Below, piece by piece: positions 21,271 through 32,775 of a stretch of DNA of 64,000 bases (position 1 is its first letter; the number at the start of each line of letters is the position of its first letter). Source of the DNA: Cladophialophora immunda (taxonomy: Eukaryota > Ascomycota > Eurotiomycetes > Chaetothyriales > Herpotrichiellaceae); assembly GCF_000835495.1 (NCBI RefSeq), contig NW_015622543.1, forward strand, positions 5,981,965 to 6,045,964, in the 5' to 3' direction. The notes beneath the pieces were generated by a model. That model worked only from the letters and a program-made list of their open reading frames with translations, had not been told where the DNA came from and made no database searches. The translations under genes were made by a program, and so were the position numbers.

Positions 21271-23588
21271 CTAATCAGCCGAGCCAGGGTTACTCCTCAT
21301 GCGAATGGCGATGGAGAAATAGACCTGTAGAGATTTCAGGATTTCGTCCAGCAGTCGCAACCACTCAGCATCGGTTGGGTCCACGGCCGCACGGTCTGAT
21401 CTGAGAGCTTCGGCAACTAAGGTTGCTGCGGCCACGTATGAATTGTCCAGCATAACGGTGGCGGTGTTTTGGACGGCGAATGTCCTAATATAAGTGATAC
21501 CCAGACGCGCAATTTCCACGGCATTATCGTGGACAAGTCGACGTGAGGCTTCATGCGTCCAGCCCTTCAGAACAGGTGGCCGAGTATCGCTCCGTCCTTG
21601 TTTGCGCAATTGCGCTTTCTGTACTTTGAGTTGGGAAGTGAATGCAGCAACATTTGGATCCGGAAGTACTGCATGTGCAATCCAAAGCTCAGAGAGTCGA
21701 GACCGGACAGATTGTCCCTCTCTAATACAATGTCCACTGGTAGCGTCGCGTGCGACCTCGTCAGCTTTTGCTCGAAATTTGATGGTCTGTCGAGCGTATG
21801 GGCCTGGATCGGCAGTTGGCCATTGACTAATTGTCGTCATTTCGGCGACATAAATGCAAAGGTCAAACCAGGCTCTCAGTGTCGTTTTGCCGGACACGTC
21901 AATATTGGAGGGTCCGGGCGACAGGCAGGACAGAGTGGTGGAGTACGGCCAGCCCAGATGGAAGTTCCAGAGAGTTTCAGAAATCAGGCAGCTTATGGCG
22001 ACAGTGCGACGAGTTCTCCTACTCATCACATCAGGGATCTCGTCGCCGTCACCTTCCAATAATGTCTGGTGCAGGCCAAGATCGAAAGTCAGAGGCTATG
22101 CAATCCCTATCCAACTCAGTCAGGTCGCGATTCTGATAGAGTGACAATCAAGAAGCACTCACCACAGCATATCCACACAGTCCTATCACGACCCAAGGTC
22201 ATCACGTAGTAGCTGAGAAAGAGCATCCCTTGTAAAGTCGCGATGTTTGGATCTTCAAGTTCCGACACGATATCGGATTTGGCGATTCTTGTGTAGGCTG
22301 GAACTAATGCGCGCACCGCGAATTACAAGCTAACAGAGAGCTCTCTAGGAACTTTGAGTAGCATTGTGATCGTTGCCCCCGATCACGATGGGACAGGAAA
22401 CTCTCACTGTGGATGACAGCAATACTCAGGGTTTGGAAATTTCAGTAGTTGTTAAATAACGACTTTTTCGGTTGAGTAGAGTTCATGTCAATCTGTAATT
22501 CAAACGACTGATAGTCAGGAGCATGATGATTGCGAACCATACCGGTAGGTGAAGAGACATGCAGAGGGTATGTTAGGCCAAAGTATATGCCTAGATAGGA
22601 TCTGTCTGATAGCTAGTCGTCAAAGCCAGATCGAGTCGAAGGGTCATCACCTCAGCCTCGTACATGTGCTGTTATTAAGTCATGATATGAGTTCCGTGTC
22701 GCTAAGACCCCGCTCGATAGAACTCGAGGAGCTATCGAGTGAATAGCATTGCTATGTGATTGAATTTCCGGCTCGGCGCCCGAAACCAGATGCAAAAGAT
22801 TCACATCGGTCGGATAAGCGTTGATTGTCGGCGAACTGGCTTGTCTGGGTTTGTCAAGGCTGTTCGCAGCTTCATGTGTCCTCCAAGAGGGATGGATCTC
22901 AATCTGCTTTTTCCGATGAGGCCTGGGGCTGGGACAGGCTAGAATGCCGGTAGAACAGGCCACTCCTATCTACGATGTGGCCTGCATTCTCACTCTGGGC
23001 TTCCTCTTTCGGTGGCGGTAACAAACGTTCATCAACACTTCTAGCAAGAGGTTCAAGTAGCCGGGTCTCACTTATAACAGTGGCCGGTAGTTTCAAAGTT
23101 TGCTTAGCTACTGAACCATCATAGGAGATGCCAAGTAAATTATGCCGATTCGGTATGCTCTGGCAGCTTAGGGTCTTGAGTGATTGTATTTGGTCGTCAA
23201 GGGCGCGGAGGTGTTCTCGAGAGCCCTACCTGAGATACGACGGTCTGCTCCTGCAGCGACTGCTTCGACTAATTGATCAAACTAACTTTCTGCGGTCTGA
23301 AAATTTGCTGACCTCGCAACGCAAATTCAAATTCTGGCATACGATGCAGGTAACACCGGGTGCGAGGCTTTGCGCGTCGCACTGGACAGAGTTAGTTTCA
23401 CTGCCTCTTCCTAACATTCAGCTTCAAGAGAAGCCACGTGAGGGCATAGATACTCTTGTCTTGCGTTGACGACAACTGAAACAGGCCAGGGGTGCGCAAC
23501 TGTGGGCACCGGAGCGCTTGCAGCGTTTCGTCTTGCGCGCATCCGCAGCGTGGGTTGGCGGTTCGTCTGAGCACGGAGTGGCACTCAT
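21271..23588 (-). pseudogene. Decayed Zn2Cys6 transcription factor
   Basis: Two well preserved ends with broken middle. N-terminus (exons 23454..23588 and 23313..23381, 72-bp intron): a complete Zn2Cys6 cluster, Cys36, 39, 46, 57, 60, 67 with spacing 2-6-10-2-6, followed by a linker with R-A-L-D-D-Q-I-Q-S-L. C-terminus: fungal-specific domain fragments E-D-P-N-I-A-T-L-Q-G-M-L-F-L-S-Y-Y at about 22180-22260 and L-T-F-D-L-G-L-H, then R-T-R-R-T-V-A-I-S-C from 22020 down to the stop at 21271. Joining these at the best splice sites leaves an in-frame TAG between G-I-A and P-L-T-F-D. The stretch 22380-22900 has only frame-broken coding fragments. I read it as a dead third regulator of the cluster; a sequencing error or an unusual intron could mimic this. 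Confidence 0.68.
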
Positions 23589-24349
23589 CTGGCAAGAGAA
23601 ACCAAAGCGTAGTGGCTCGGGGATGCAGAGCAAATGAAATTGCAATTTGCTGTTACAATAACACAAGAAGTCGGTCCCTTTGAGGGTCACGGAAATGTGA
23701 TTATTTCCACGGAATCTCGACGTCGAAACAAGACGCCACAGCCTCCAGGGCCAGATCTCCCACAACTGCGGCGAGGTTCGCTACGGGGTTCGCCAGCTCC
23801 GCTTGTTCGTGGTGGTCCGCTGGGGGTCTAGGAAATGGACAACGTATCGAAGGTGGAGAAGGGGCCTAGTGGCCTTGCTCAGGGTTGAGATATTGATTTG
23901 TTTACCAGGCATACTCCGTGAATGAGCTGGGAACTAGATGTGTCGAGCAATTCGGCTCGCATTATCCGGCGAGAACAAATAATCGGCTAAGGTTTCCGAC
24001 GGTTCAGCCGAGTAAATTCCCCAGTGAGGCCATGCTAGTCCTCATAGCCTCGCCCTTCTCTGACGACTTCGGCCGCTGCAGATAGTCCCTCAAACGACTA
24101 GACCGAACTGTGCGGGCCTATTATGCGACTGGTAGGTCCGCATCCAACGGATCTTGGGTTGCGGGGGCCAATACTACCGCCTCGTTCTCAATCTAACTAG
24201 CATATTTCACGCATTTCCAAGACAATTCCACGGCTCGATTATCCCGCAGCGCACGCTCCACGAGTGGCCAATGCACTTATAAAGCCCCCTAGATAGAAAC
24301 ACCATGCTATATGCTGGAGTTTGAACAAACTCCTGGGGGAAAAGGCAAG
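23589..24349. promoter_or_regulatory. Intergenic/promoter region of the MFS transporter
   Basis: About 760 bp between the dead regulator (minus) and the transporter (plus). No gene is seen. The right end carries a CCAAT motif (ggCCAATg near 24267) and TATAAA at 24278-24283, a plausible core promoter for the transporter. Confidence 0.5.
24278..24283 (+). promoter_or_regulatory. TATA box of the MFS transporter
   Basis: TATAAA with a CCAAT element about 10 bp upstream. It lies only 33 bp before the first in-frame ATG (24311) and 72 bp before the second (24350), favouring the second ATG as the translation start. Confidence 0.45.
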
Positions 24350-25971
24350 ATGGAGACCACGCAGCGCCGTCCGTACACCTTAAAGACTGTCTTTCTTATC
24401 ATCGGTGTCTCTTGGGGATCTGCGGCTTATGGCTATGCAGGAAGTATCATTGCAACTACTTTGGGCCAGCCCTCCTTTCTCGAATACATGGGCCTTCTCA
24501 CAGCGCCAAATGCTGCCGACCTGATCGGGGCTATGAACGGTCTATTCTATGCCGGCGGCTTCGTTGGAGCAATGTGCATTGGCAAGATATCCGACCGTTA
24601 CGGCAGGAAGTTCTCAATAACCCTAGGCGCTATCGTCATTCTGATTTCCAATGCGCTATTGGCTGGTTCGGTCAATCCACCAATGTTTATTGTCTTTCGA
24701 TTCTTCCAGGGACTAGGGTAAGCTTTGTCGCTTTGCTTGCGATATAGTGTCTCAATTAACCGATATCATTAGAGCTTTTATCGAGTTGACTACAGTGCCT
24801 CTATGGATCACAGAGATTGTGCCCCCAAAGGACCGCGGAATGTTGAGTGATATCCATCCGATTTTTATCAACGTCGGCTATGTCACTGCGTCATACGTCG
24901 GAGTGGGATTCTACTACTATAAGAGCGGTGGAGGGAATGAATGGAGGGCTCCTCTGGCACTGGGCTGCCTCCCATGCATTTTGACACTGATCTGTGTCTA
25001 CTTTGCTCCTGAAAGCCCAAGATACCTCCTGATCCGTGGCGAGTATGAAAAGGCATGGCAGATTGTCCGCAGCCTACATCATTCATCGAACAACTATGAC
25101 GAGTCGTTTGCTCGAGAAGAATTTCGCCTCATGCGGGAACAGATTGAATTTGAGCGAATCAACCGTGTTTCCACCAGGGAATTGTTGACAACGGCATCAT
25201 ATCGAAAGAGGCTATTCATTGGCTGCGGATTACCATTTATACTCATGTCGTCAGGCGTCTTGGTCATTAATAGTGAGTTACCTTGTCAGGAGTATTCTAT
25301 AAGCTAACGTTCTTCTAGACTACGGCACTATGCTGTATAGTGGCCTTGGTTATGACTCAGAACAACAGCTACAATTACAAGCAGGCTGGCTCGCTGTTTC
25401 ATTTGTGATGAATATCATGGCGGTTCTTGTGGTTGATCGACTCCCACGGCCACATCTTATCACTATTGGTATGGTTGGCTGCGTTGCCGCAGTCGCAACT
25501 GAGGCTGCTCTTCAGGCCAAATATCTAGGGACTGACAACAGATCGGCCTTAGCGGCCGGCGTCGCTATGCTCTATGTCTATGTTTTCTTCTACGCCGTTT
25601 TCCTAGATGGTCCGACGTATTTCTATCTTGGGGAGATCTTTCCGAACCATCTACGGTCGCAAGGTATGACGATGGGTATGGGTAGCTTATGCCTCGCCAA
25701 CATCATCTGGCTTCAAGCAGCTCCGAAGGCATTTGAAACCATTGGCTGGCATTACTACCTATTCTTTATCATCATCACAGCTATCGGCGCCATCTGGGTT
25801 TTTTTCACCTTCCCTGACACAAGAAATCTACCTTTGGAAGAAATCGCTGCTCTTTTTGGTGATGAGTCACATCAAGCGGCTACGGTCAGGGCTCATACCT
25901 CTGGTGCTGGGGACCAAGAGCCGAAATTGGACTCGCAAGAGCAATTGGAATTTAGCAAGGCTACTAAGTGA
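24350..25971 (+). CDS. MFS transporter, sugar-porter type
   Basis: Model join(24350..24717, 24773..25272, 25319..25971), 506 aa, introns 55 and 46 bp. About twelve hydrophobic segments; it is a proton-coupled or facilitative carrier of the plasma membrane. Sugar-porter signatures: G-K-I-S-D-R-Y-G-R-K after TM2, R-F-F-Q-G-L-G, P-E-S-P-R-Y-L-L in the central loop, and a C-terminal P-D-T-R-N-L-P-L-E-E-I close to the P-E-T-K-x-x-x-L-E-E motif. Fungal members also carry quinate, lactose and other plant-derived acids, so an aromatic or hydroaromatic substrate is possible in this cluster. The start at 24350 has a better context (aagATGG) and fits the TATA spacing; an in-frame ATG at 24311 would add 13 residues. 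Confidence 0.9.
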
Positions 25972-26442
25972 CGATTCTGCAACTGAATTTAGGCTGGAGA
26001 TCTAGTCGCCATACAGGGGGAACCATTCTTCGCTCTCAATTATCGAAAGCTTTGGCCAGTCAAGTTGGCTTTTGCAGTTTCTTTGGCAATATTGACAATA
26101 GAAGATACTATACCGTATGCCATTTCTTGTCTTTACTTATAGGTTACCTTACTGTACGTAAGCCAACTCACAAACATGTAAATATGTATGAGGTACCCAC
26201 CACACTATAAAGGTATAAATACATTGCAAATGTAAGCCTTCACCCCATCACCTCTGGAACATACTTAACTCCGCGAATAATAATGACTGATATTTAACTA
26301 CTAGGGCTCTAGACTAAGATGGACTTTGTTACTGAGCTCAATTACTGGTCGCGCCTTTCCACTACCCTATACTTATGTATGGATTGTCTGTTATGTTCGA
26401 TTATCCGCGAGGCACATAGCCGGTACCCCAGGAATCTGAGCA
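25972..26442. other. Intergenic region between convergent genes
   Basis: About 470 bp between the stops of the transporter (plus) and cyclase-like gene (minus). AT-rich; no gene or repeat recognised. Confidence 0.4.
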
Positions 26443-27719
26443 CTAGAAAATTGCCATTGCATTTGGTGCACTGCCTACACCACCTATTCCAGTCAAGATT
26501 AGTAGAATCTAGGTTTCTTAAGAGTACCACGTGCTTACCTGCGACGTTGTTTGGACTGCTTGTGAAAAAGAACGAATACTGGCCACGTCGCTTGCAGACC
26601 TCAGACAATTTTTCAAGATCCCACATCTCACCAATTGGTACCCCCCAGAGAGACAGAAGATACTGGTGATGGAACCAATCTTGGTTCGTTGGCCAGGCTT
26701 CAAATGCCGGCGCATCTCCCGCCACGGCACTGAAATAGTTGTCATGAAGAAATTCTATCATAGGTTGGGTTTGTTCGACCCCAACAAAGGTGCACTTTCT
26801 GGGATCCTTAGTGCCCAGGGCGACTCTCTGTTCCGTGTCCATTGAATTATACACATCAACAAAGCCAGAGCGGATGATTAGTATGTCTCCGTACTGGAAC
26901 TTCACGTTTTCCTTTTCGGCACAAGCTCTGATTTCTTCCAAAGTGATACGATGTGTAGTGTTGGGATCGTAAGAACGCCCAGCATAGTCCCAGTAGTCGA
27001 TGAGTACTCCTCGTCCAACTGGAAATGCAATCAGAAAGGGTGGCATGTAGCAACCGGCAATGTTAAACTCACCAATGCCATGCTCACACCATGCATGTAC
27101 TCCACAGCGATTGGACGAAGTGATTTGATCTGGTGATAGCTATAGTATCTATTAGCATAGCAAGTATTGGCTGAAGAGTCCCTATTGTACTAACATTGTT
27201 GTAGAAGATATAGTTGCCTTCGTGAAAGTGACCAACATGTCGAAATCCATCCCACTTTTGCCGTCAGCGATGGTAAAGTATGACACGGGGCTCGTACCAA
27301 CCTGCGAGCCACTCTGAGTGTTCATGTCGTAAAGGTCGTCGAACACTTGTGGAGAAAGTCTTTTAATAGTGTGTTTGAACGGTTCCCGGCCAAACACAGG
27401 AGGATTTGGGAGGTCTGCTCTCCAGCTTGGCACATGAATATCAGCAGCGTTGGCACACTTGAGGAAGAAGGGTTTTACTCTAAGTTAACAACTTCACCAT
27501 CTTTAATCAGCTTGGCTGCGAACGCAACGCGTTGCGGTGTCAGAAGGTTCAAGCGCCCCAACTATGCACCGTATCTTCAGCACCGATACGAAGAGAGTGT
27601 CCAGGGATGCTATCTACCTCGTCATTCTCGCCCCAGAGCCAAGCAGCACCCTTGGGTGCTCCGTTAATCGGGGGCAAATCATTGAACTTGGGAAGGTTAT
27701 CTGCTGAGGGATCTAACAT
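26443..27719 (-). CDS. Metal-dependent cyclase / kynurenine-formamidase-like hydrolase
   Basis: Seven-exon model complement(join(26443..26483, 26539..27018, 27073..27139, 27195..27254, 27302..27425, 27479..27561, 27618..27719)), 318 aa; all exons join in frame, total 957 bp. It belongs to the putative cyclase family (PF04199 type), which includes KynB-like arylformamidases and polyketide cyclase-like enzymes using divalent metals. Signatures: L-G-R-L-N-L-L-T-P near the start, N-T-Q-S-G-S-Q-W-D-G-F-R-H-V-G-H (metal and catalytic His/Asp), C-G-V-H-A-W-C, G-R-G-V-L-I-D-Y, and the C-terminal G-S-A-P-N-A-M-A-I-F. Fungal members of this kind often sit beside MDR and aromatic genes; the substrate here is unknown. 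It is divergent from the 2-oxoglutarate dioxygenase across 561 bp. Confidence 0.9.
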
Positions 27720-28280
27720 GATTAGAGTGCAAAAACAATGCGTGGAAGAGGGTCAAGCTAAGCTGCGCAGACTATTCGAACAGTTTATCTAGTTCTTGTC
27801 ACTGACGAAAGCTCCGGGGTCCGTTTCAAGCTAGCAAACGCAGGCACTAACCATAATAAGCGCTGTACGGATATTGCAGGCCTCAATATTAAGACTAGGA
27901 CCGTGACCAGCGAAGGTCTCGCAGAACTTCTTGGAGCCGGCTTGGAAGTTGCCGAAGCCCTAGATTTCTGCTCTGGTCGAGCTAGGTCCGTGAACCGGAT
28001 AATGTATGCCAGGTTGACCGCGCCTGGAGATCTTTCTCAAGCCTGAAGGCGCCCACGGATATGTCGGCCCGTTAGAACACGCTATAACCCTTTCCGAGAT
28101 ATTTTTGTAAGCCCAAAATCTTCCCGAGTGTGACATTATGTGTTTTTGTTTGCACTTGCTAGCATTATAAACATTGTACCTCTCTCCTATCCAGAATCGC
28201 AAAGCTGGGGAAGCATTTGGCCTATCACCTCGATTTGGGTTTGACAATTCCTACTTGATACGGCCGTCTACCAGGTCAAC
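27720..28280. promoter_or_regulatory. Divergent promoter, cyclase-like gene / TfdA-like dioxygenase
   Basis: A 561-bp spacer between two divergent ATGs with no convincing coding frame. It presumably carries both promoters, which supports co-expression of the two enzymes. Confidence 0.5.
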
Positions 28281-29355
28281 ATGGGGAGTATCGCAGAACA
28301 AGGCCGTTTCCAGATCAAACCGCTCCACAATACATTCGCGTGTGAGATTTCTGGACCAGATCTTTCTCAGCCACTATCGGAAGCCGAGTTCCAGGAACTG
28401 ACTGATATCCTTGCTGAGTATGGAGTGGCAATTATCCGCCAGACAAAAGCTACTGATGAGTCGTTGATTGCTTTGGGCCGTCAATGGGGTGAATTAGACA
28501 GCGTAGCACAGCACTACAAGTCTGGAAAGATCAAGCCACGAATTCCATACTACGAGATCTTCGACGTCGGAAATCTGAATGACAAGAACGAGATCGTCAA
28601 CATTCAACATGATCCTCATCGCTCAGCATCAGCTAACGGGAATGCTACGTGGCACACTGATGGCGCCTTCAATCCACGACGGACAGGCATAAGCATCCTT
28701 CGCGGGGTGGAACTGCCTCCTCCCGGGACAGGAGGTCACACTGAATACTTGGACTCACGCCAAGCCTACGATGACCTATCTCCGGAAATGAAGGAGAAAC
28801 TGGAAGGCCTGGTGACATGTAATAGCCTCTATCATAACCGCAAGGTCGCAAATCCAGATTCACCATTATTTGTAAGTCCTGCCCGCCGACCAATTTGATA
28901 CTCCCCTTAGGCTGAGTCAATTCTTTTTATATTATGGTATTCGACATGTGTACACTTACTGACAATATCACAAATAGAAGGATATCAATGTCATGGACCA
29001 TATCACCGCACGGCATAAACTTATCCAAATACATGAGCCTAGCGGGCGTAAGAATATATACCTATCTTCATATGCGCATCATATTGAAGGTATGGATATT
29101 GAAGAGGGTCAGGCTCTACTCAAACAGGTCTGGGATCACTGCTTACAGGAAAAATATATCTTCTGTCACCATTGGGAGAATAATAACGATGTCGCATTCT
29201 GGGATAATACTTGTGTATTACATAGAGCGACTCACGGTGCCTATGAAGGCAAGTTCCGCAGAGATATGCGGAGGGTCAGTGTGTTCGACATGTCAAAATG
29301 GGGGTATGGGGAGAATAGAGTTGAGGACGCTATTGGACAGGCACCATCCCAGTAG
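28281..29355 (+). CDS. Fe(II)/2-oxoglutarate dioxygenase, TauD/TfdA family
   Basis: Model join(28281..28871, 28978..29355), 322 aa, one 106-bp intron. TauD/TfdA enzymes hydroxylate a carbon next to a heteroatom; in TfdA this breaks an aryl-ether (2,4-D), in others it releases sulfite or removes N-alkyl groups. Metal residues: H125-x-D127 in W-H-T-D-G-A-F and His279 in W-D-N-T-C-V-L-H-R-A-T. The 2-oxoglutarate-binding Arg is in R-R-D-M-R-R-V-S-V. The P-x-T-G-G-H-T-E-Y segment is also typical. Exon 2 is more AT-rich than exon 1, and the mutated repeat block begins immediately after the stop. It is the last intact gene I recognise in the window. The exact substrate cannot be told; an aryl ether or phenoxy acid is an inference from the neighbouring TfdB-like gene. 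Confidence 0.92.
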
Positions 29356-30004
29356 GATGCGCCCTAATATCTAAAAATATTTATTTTTAATTCCCCCATA
29401 CATCTTAACTATCAGGGACAAGGACCGAGGGAAGGCTCTAAGGGGTTTTAGAGAGCTTTATACGTATAGAGAAGGCTTAAGAGTCCTAATATTACTATCT
29501 TTCCATACCCGGTTTCCCCCCTTAGGGTTAGACCCGATCTTAAGAAAGGTTTTCAAAAATGTAGTGTAATTAATAGAGTTTCCGAAGGCGAGACGAATAC
29601 CCTAACTCTCATTTCTATATCTATTACATTACCTTCTTAGTGTTATGTTAAAAATAGGGCCTTAAAGGGTATTTAACGAGGTATACTAAGAGCGTCATAA
29701 CTTTTGTTCGTAATAGGATTAGTCTACTAAGAGCGTTATAATTATCGATAAATTAGGATATTAATATTAATAAATATACTCTAGTAATCTATTATATAAC
29801 TATAATATACTATTATCTATATAATTACTATCTTCCTCGTCCTCCTCCTCTTCCTCTCCTTTGTTATTATTATTTATCCTAACCAATATGATACCCTAGG
29901 CATAGCCCATGCCCTCCCTAGTTAGGAAATGTCTTAGCATAGAGTTTACTAAGGCACTACTGTTTCAGGAAAAAAGCTCACCTAAACCTAAAGGCTACAC
30001 CTAA

Positions 30005-30420
30005 TGTGAGGGTTTGGAAAGAGTTCTGCAACTAGCTAGCCAACCTAGTAATAAGGAGGATAAATCTGAGGAGAGAGAAGGAAGGAATGGCTATCCTTCC
30101 TTTCTCCTTATATCCTCCAACGCGCCGCAAGGAGGTAACTATTGTCCTCACCTCCTTACTCCTTTCCTTGCGTACTTGTTCTAGCTCCTTGCCTTCCCTT
30201 ACGTACTTATTCCAACTCCTTACCTTCCCTTGCGTACGGTGTCTCAGCTGTCAGGACTTTGTATCCCTTGCACCGTGTGCGTCTTGACCAATCAGGAGGC
30301 AGCATTTCGCCTGTACATTGTACAGGTAAATCTTGACTAATCAGGAGGCAGTATTTCCTGGCGTTGGTCTTGGCGCTGGTTCGCCAGAACCGAGCCTTCT
30401 CCTGGGTTCAACCCATCACA
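30005..30420. mobile_element. Solo LTR with 5-bp target-site duplication
   Basis: A 416-bp segment begins TGTGAGGG and ends CCCATCACA, so its ends are the inverted TGTGA...TCACA expected for an LTR (5'-TG...CA-3'). It is flanked on both sides by the same 5 bp, CCTAA (30000-30004 and 30421-30425), a perfect target-site duplication. No internal retrotransposon sequence is attached, so it is a solo LTR left by recombination. It is less mutated than the second copy, suggesting a later insertion. A second copy lies at 31162-31575. Confidence 0.88.
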
Positions 30421-31161
30421 CCTAAACTTCGTAGTGCTCTTCGAATTACTCTAGACGTCTTCAATTTTATTGATTTTGAGAAGATTCGCCTCGATTAATC
30501 CGAAAATTACCTCAGATTTATGAAAATCATCGTAGTGCGGAAGTTCGCTAACCCTAGGGTTATTAGGGTTAATAATTTAGGGGTTTAAAAATTACGAATT
30601 TAAATTAGAAGCTCCCCCGCCGTAGTTAACCTTCGCTAGTCATTCCGACCAGTACGCTACTTAATAGTCCCTCTTATTCTCCAATTAAGACTCCCGACGA
30701 TAAGCTACATAACTATATACTATATTACTAGACTTATCGTATTTAGATCTATACCGTTCACTAGTATACTATATAGAATCTAGCTAAGTACCTCCTCTAT
30801 AAGCATACCTTCTCACTCGCTCGACGAAAGGCGATTATTTACGCCTATGCCCGTAATAATTATGTTCAGCCGGAGAAGGTAGCGACGCTAACGGGCCTAA
30901 TTAACCCTATTAAGGGCCTATAACCCCCTATTACTATGTATCGATATCGTTAAGAGGGTTACGGAGTTATTTGTAGTAATCACGATAACATTCGGAAGTA
31001 GGCTAATAATAAATATTAATAGCGTAAATCTTAAGACTAGCCTATCTACTAGGACACCGTATACGCATAGACGTTCTTTACTAATCGAAATCTTATTAAG
31101 TATTTTATAGTGCGCGTTAATAGTAGTTTAGCTGAGGCTAGCCTATAGATTTCATCGTAAG

Positions 31162-31575
31162 TGTGAGGGTTTAGAAAGAGTTCTATAACTAGCTAGCTAA
31201 CCTAGTAATAAGGAGGATAAATCTAAGGGGAGAGAAGTAAGGAATGACTATCCCTCTCTTCTCCTTATATCCTCTAACGCGCCGTAAGGAGGTAACTAGT
31301 ATCCTTATCTCCTTACTCCTTCCTTATATATTTATTCCAGCTCCTTACTTTCCCTTACGTACTTATTCTAACTCCTTACCTTCCCTTACGTATAGTGTCT
31401 TAGCTATTAGGATTCTGTATCCCTTACACTATGTACGTCTTAACTAATCAGGAGGCAGCATTTCGCCTGTACATTGTAAAGGTGAATACACCTAATCAGA
31501 AGGTATGGTTTCCTGGCGTTAGTCTTAGCGCTGGTTCGCCAGAACTGAGCCTTCTCCTGGGTTCAACCCATCACA
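31162..31575. mobile_element. Second, more RIP-mutated copy of the same LTR
   Basis: A 414-bp copy of the solo LTR in the same orientation, with the same TGTGAGGG start and CATCACA end. Differences are mostly C-to-T or G-to-A, often CpA to TpA (for example tgcaactagctagcc becomes tataactagctagct). Flanking 5-mers (GTAAG / CATTT) do not match, so its target-site duplication is lost or it is part of a rearranged element. A degraded related fragment (around 31681-31745) follows. Confidence 0.8.
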
Positions 31576-31869
31576 CATTTATATCTTATAAAGTAGTTGA
31601 TTAATTATATTATTATCTCTCTATCCACCTAGATAAATGATAAAAGAAAAGACTACTAAGCTAAAGTAGTACCCTCGAACTGACTAATCAGAGAGTAGTA
31701 ACGTTTACCTATATAATGTACAGCCAAAAGTTGACTAATCACCTTACTCATCTACCTTATACCTCAGGTCCTCTTCAAACCTTTCCTATTATAGTATTAA
31801 CTAATTATCGCTACTTAAAATATTAATTAAGTTACTATAAGAGATATAAATCTACCCTCTTTATTAGAT

Positions 31870-32775
31870 AACTTTACGGAAGAGTTCTTAGGAATATATA
31901 TAATCTCTCTACTAGATTAGCTCTCTAGTTATGACTAAATAGAACTTATAAAGGAGAGTCGCGACCTTATAGCTATCTAGACTCTAATTAGGTTAGTCTA
32001 ATATATAACCTTACCTTAAGAAGCTATAGATTTAGTAGTATAGTTTATAAGGATTATAAACTATATTCTATAGGAATAAATCCTAAAGCGTACTTAACTA
32101 TTTCTAGACGATATTATAGTAAAGAGTCTAAAGACAGATTATTAGTAATAGGAAGTAACGCTAGAATTATATCTCTTTATATTAGAGTCCTTAATTAACC
32201 TTAATAAGATAATACTTAATCTTAAAAGAGTTAGAGCTATAGTTATAGATTAGAAATTATAGCTCTATATAAATAGAATAAAGGTAGTTAAGTACGTCTA
32301 TAATAGAGATAGATAATATCCTTAGGAGTTAAAGACTTATAAAATCCTAACTTAACTAATCCTAACTAATTAGCTAGAACTCTATAGGTTTCTTAGAATC
32401 TATATCTATTACCGTATCTAGATTCTATACTTTATAATACTAACTAAGTCTCTATATATATTACTTAGGAAAAACGTACTTTAGAAATAGATTAAGGTTT
32501 AAGACTAGAGTATAAAAGCTCTTAAACTTACGCTATCTTCTCCTCTAGTATTAGTAAGCCTTAACTATAGAGAATAAGTTAGTCTTATTATCCTAGCTAT
32601 TAACGCTAGTAGATATAGATAGGGCGCGATAATTATATAGATTAATCTAGCGACGTAGAAACGGAGAGCTACTTAGTATAAGAGTAGTATCTAGATTAAA
32701 GCTAAACTAGAATATAATACCCTTAAACGAGAAGCTTAAGGACTTCTAAAGGCCTTAAAGAAGTTTAAATAATAA
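31870..32775 (+). mobile_element. RIP-degraded Gypsy-type pol relic (reverse transcriptase / RNase H)
   Basis: In plus-strand frame the reverse-transcriptase active-site box F-L-D-D-I-I-V-K-S is readable at 32101-32127. After it come I-L-N-L-K-R-V-R-A-I-V, then the RNase H-like part: L-V-L-V-S-L-N-Y, L-I-I-L-A-I-N-A-S, and L-L-K-A-L-K-K-F at the end, in the order seen in Ty3/Gypsy elements. The frame is full of TAG/TAA stops. Start and end are approximate; gag, protease and integrase are not recognised. It is not clear whether this fragment belonged to the same element as the nearby LTR copy. Confidence 0.72.

Noticed and set aside
30005..31575. One short LTR retrotransposon bounded by the two LTR copies
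   Set aside because: The first LTR has its own target-site duplication on both sides, so it is a solo LTR. The 740-bp spacer contains no retroelement coding sequence.
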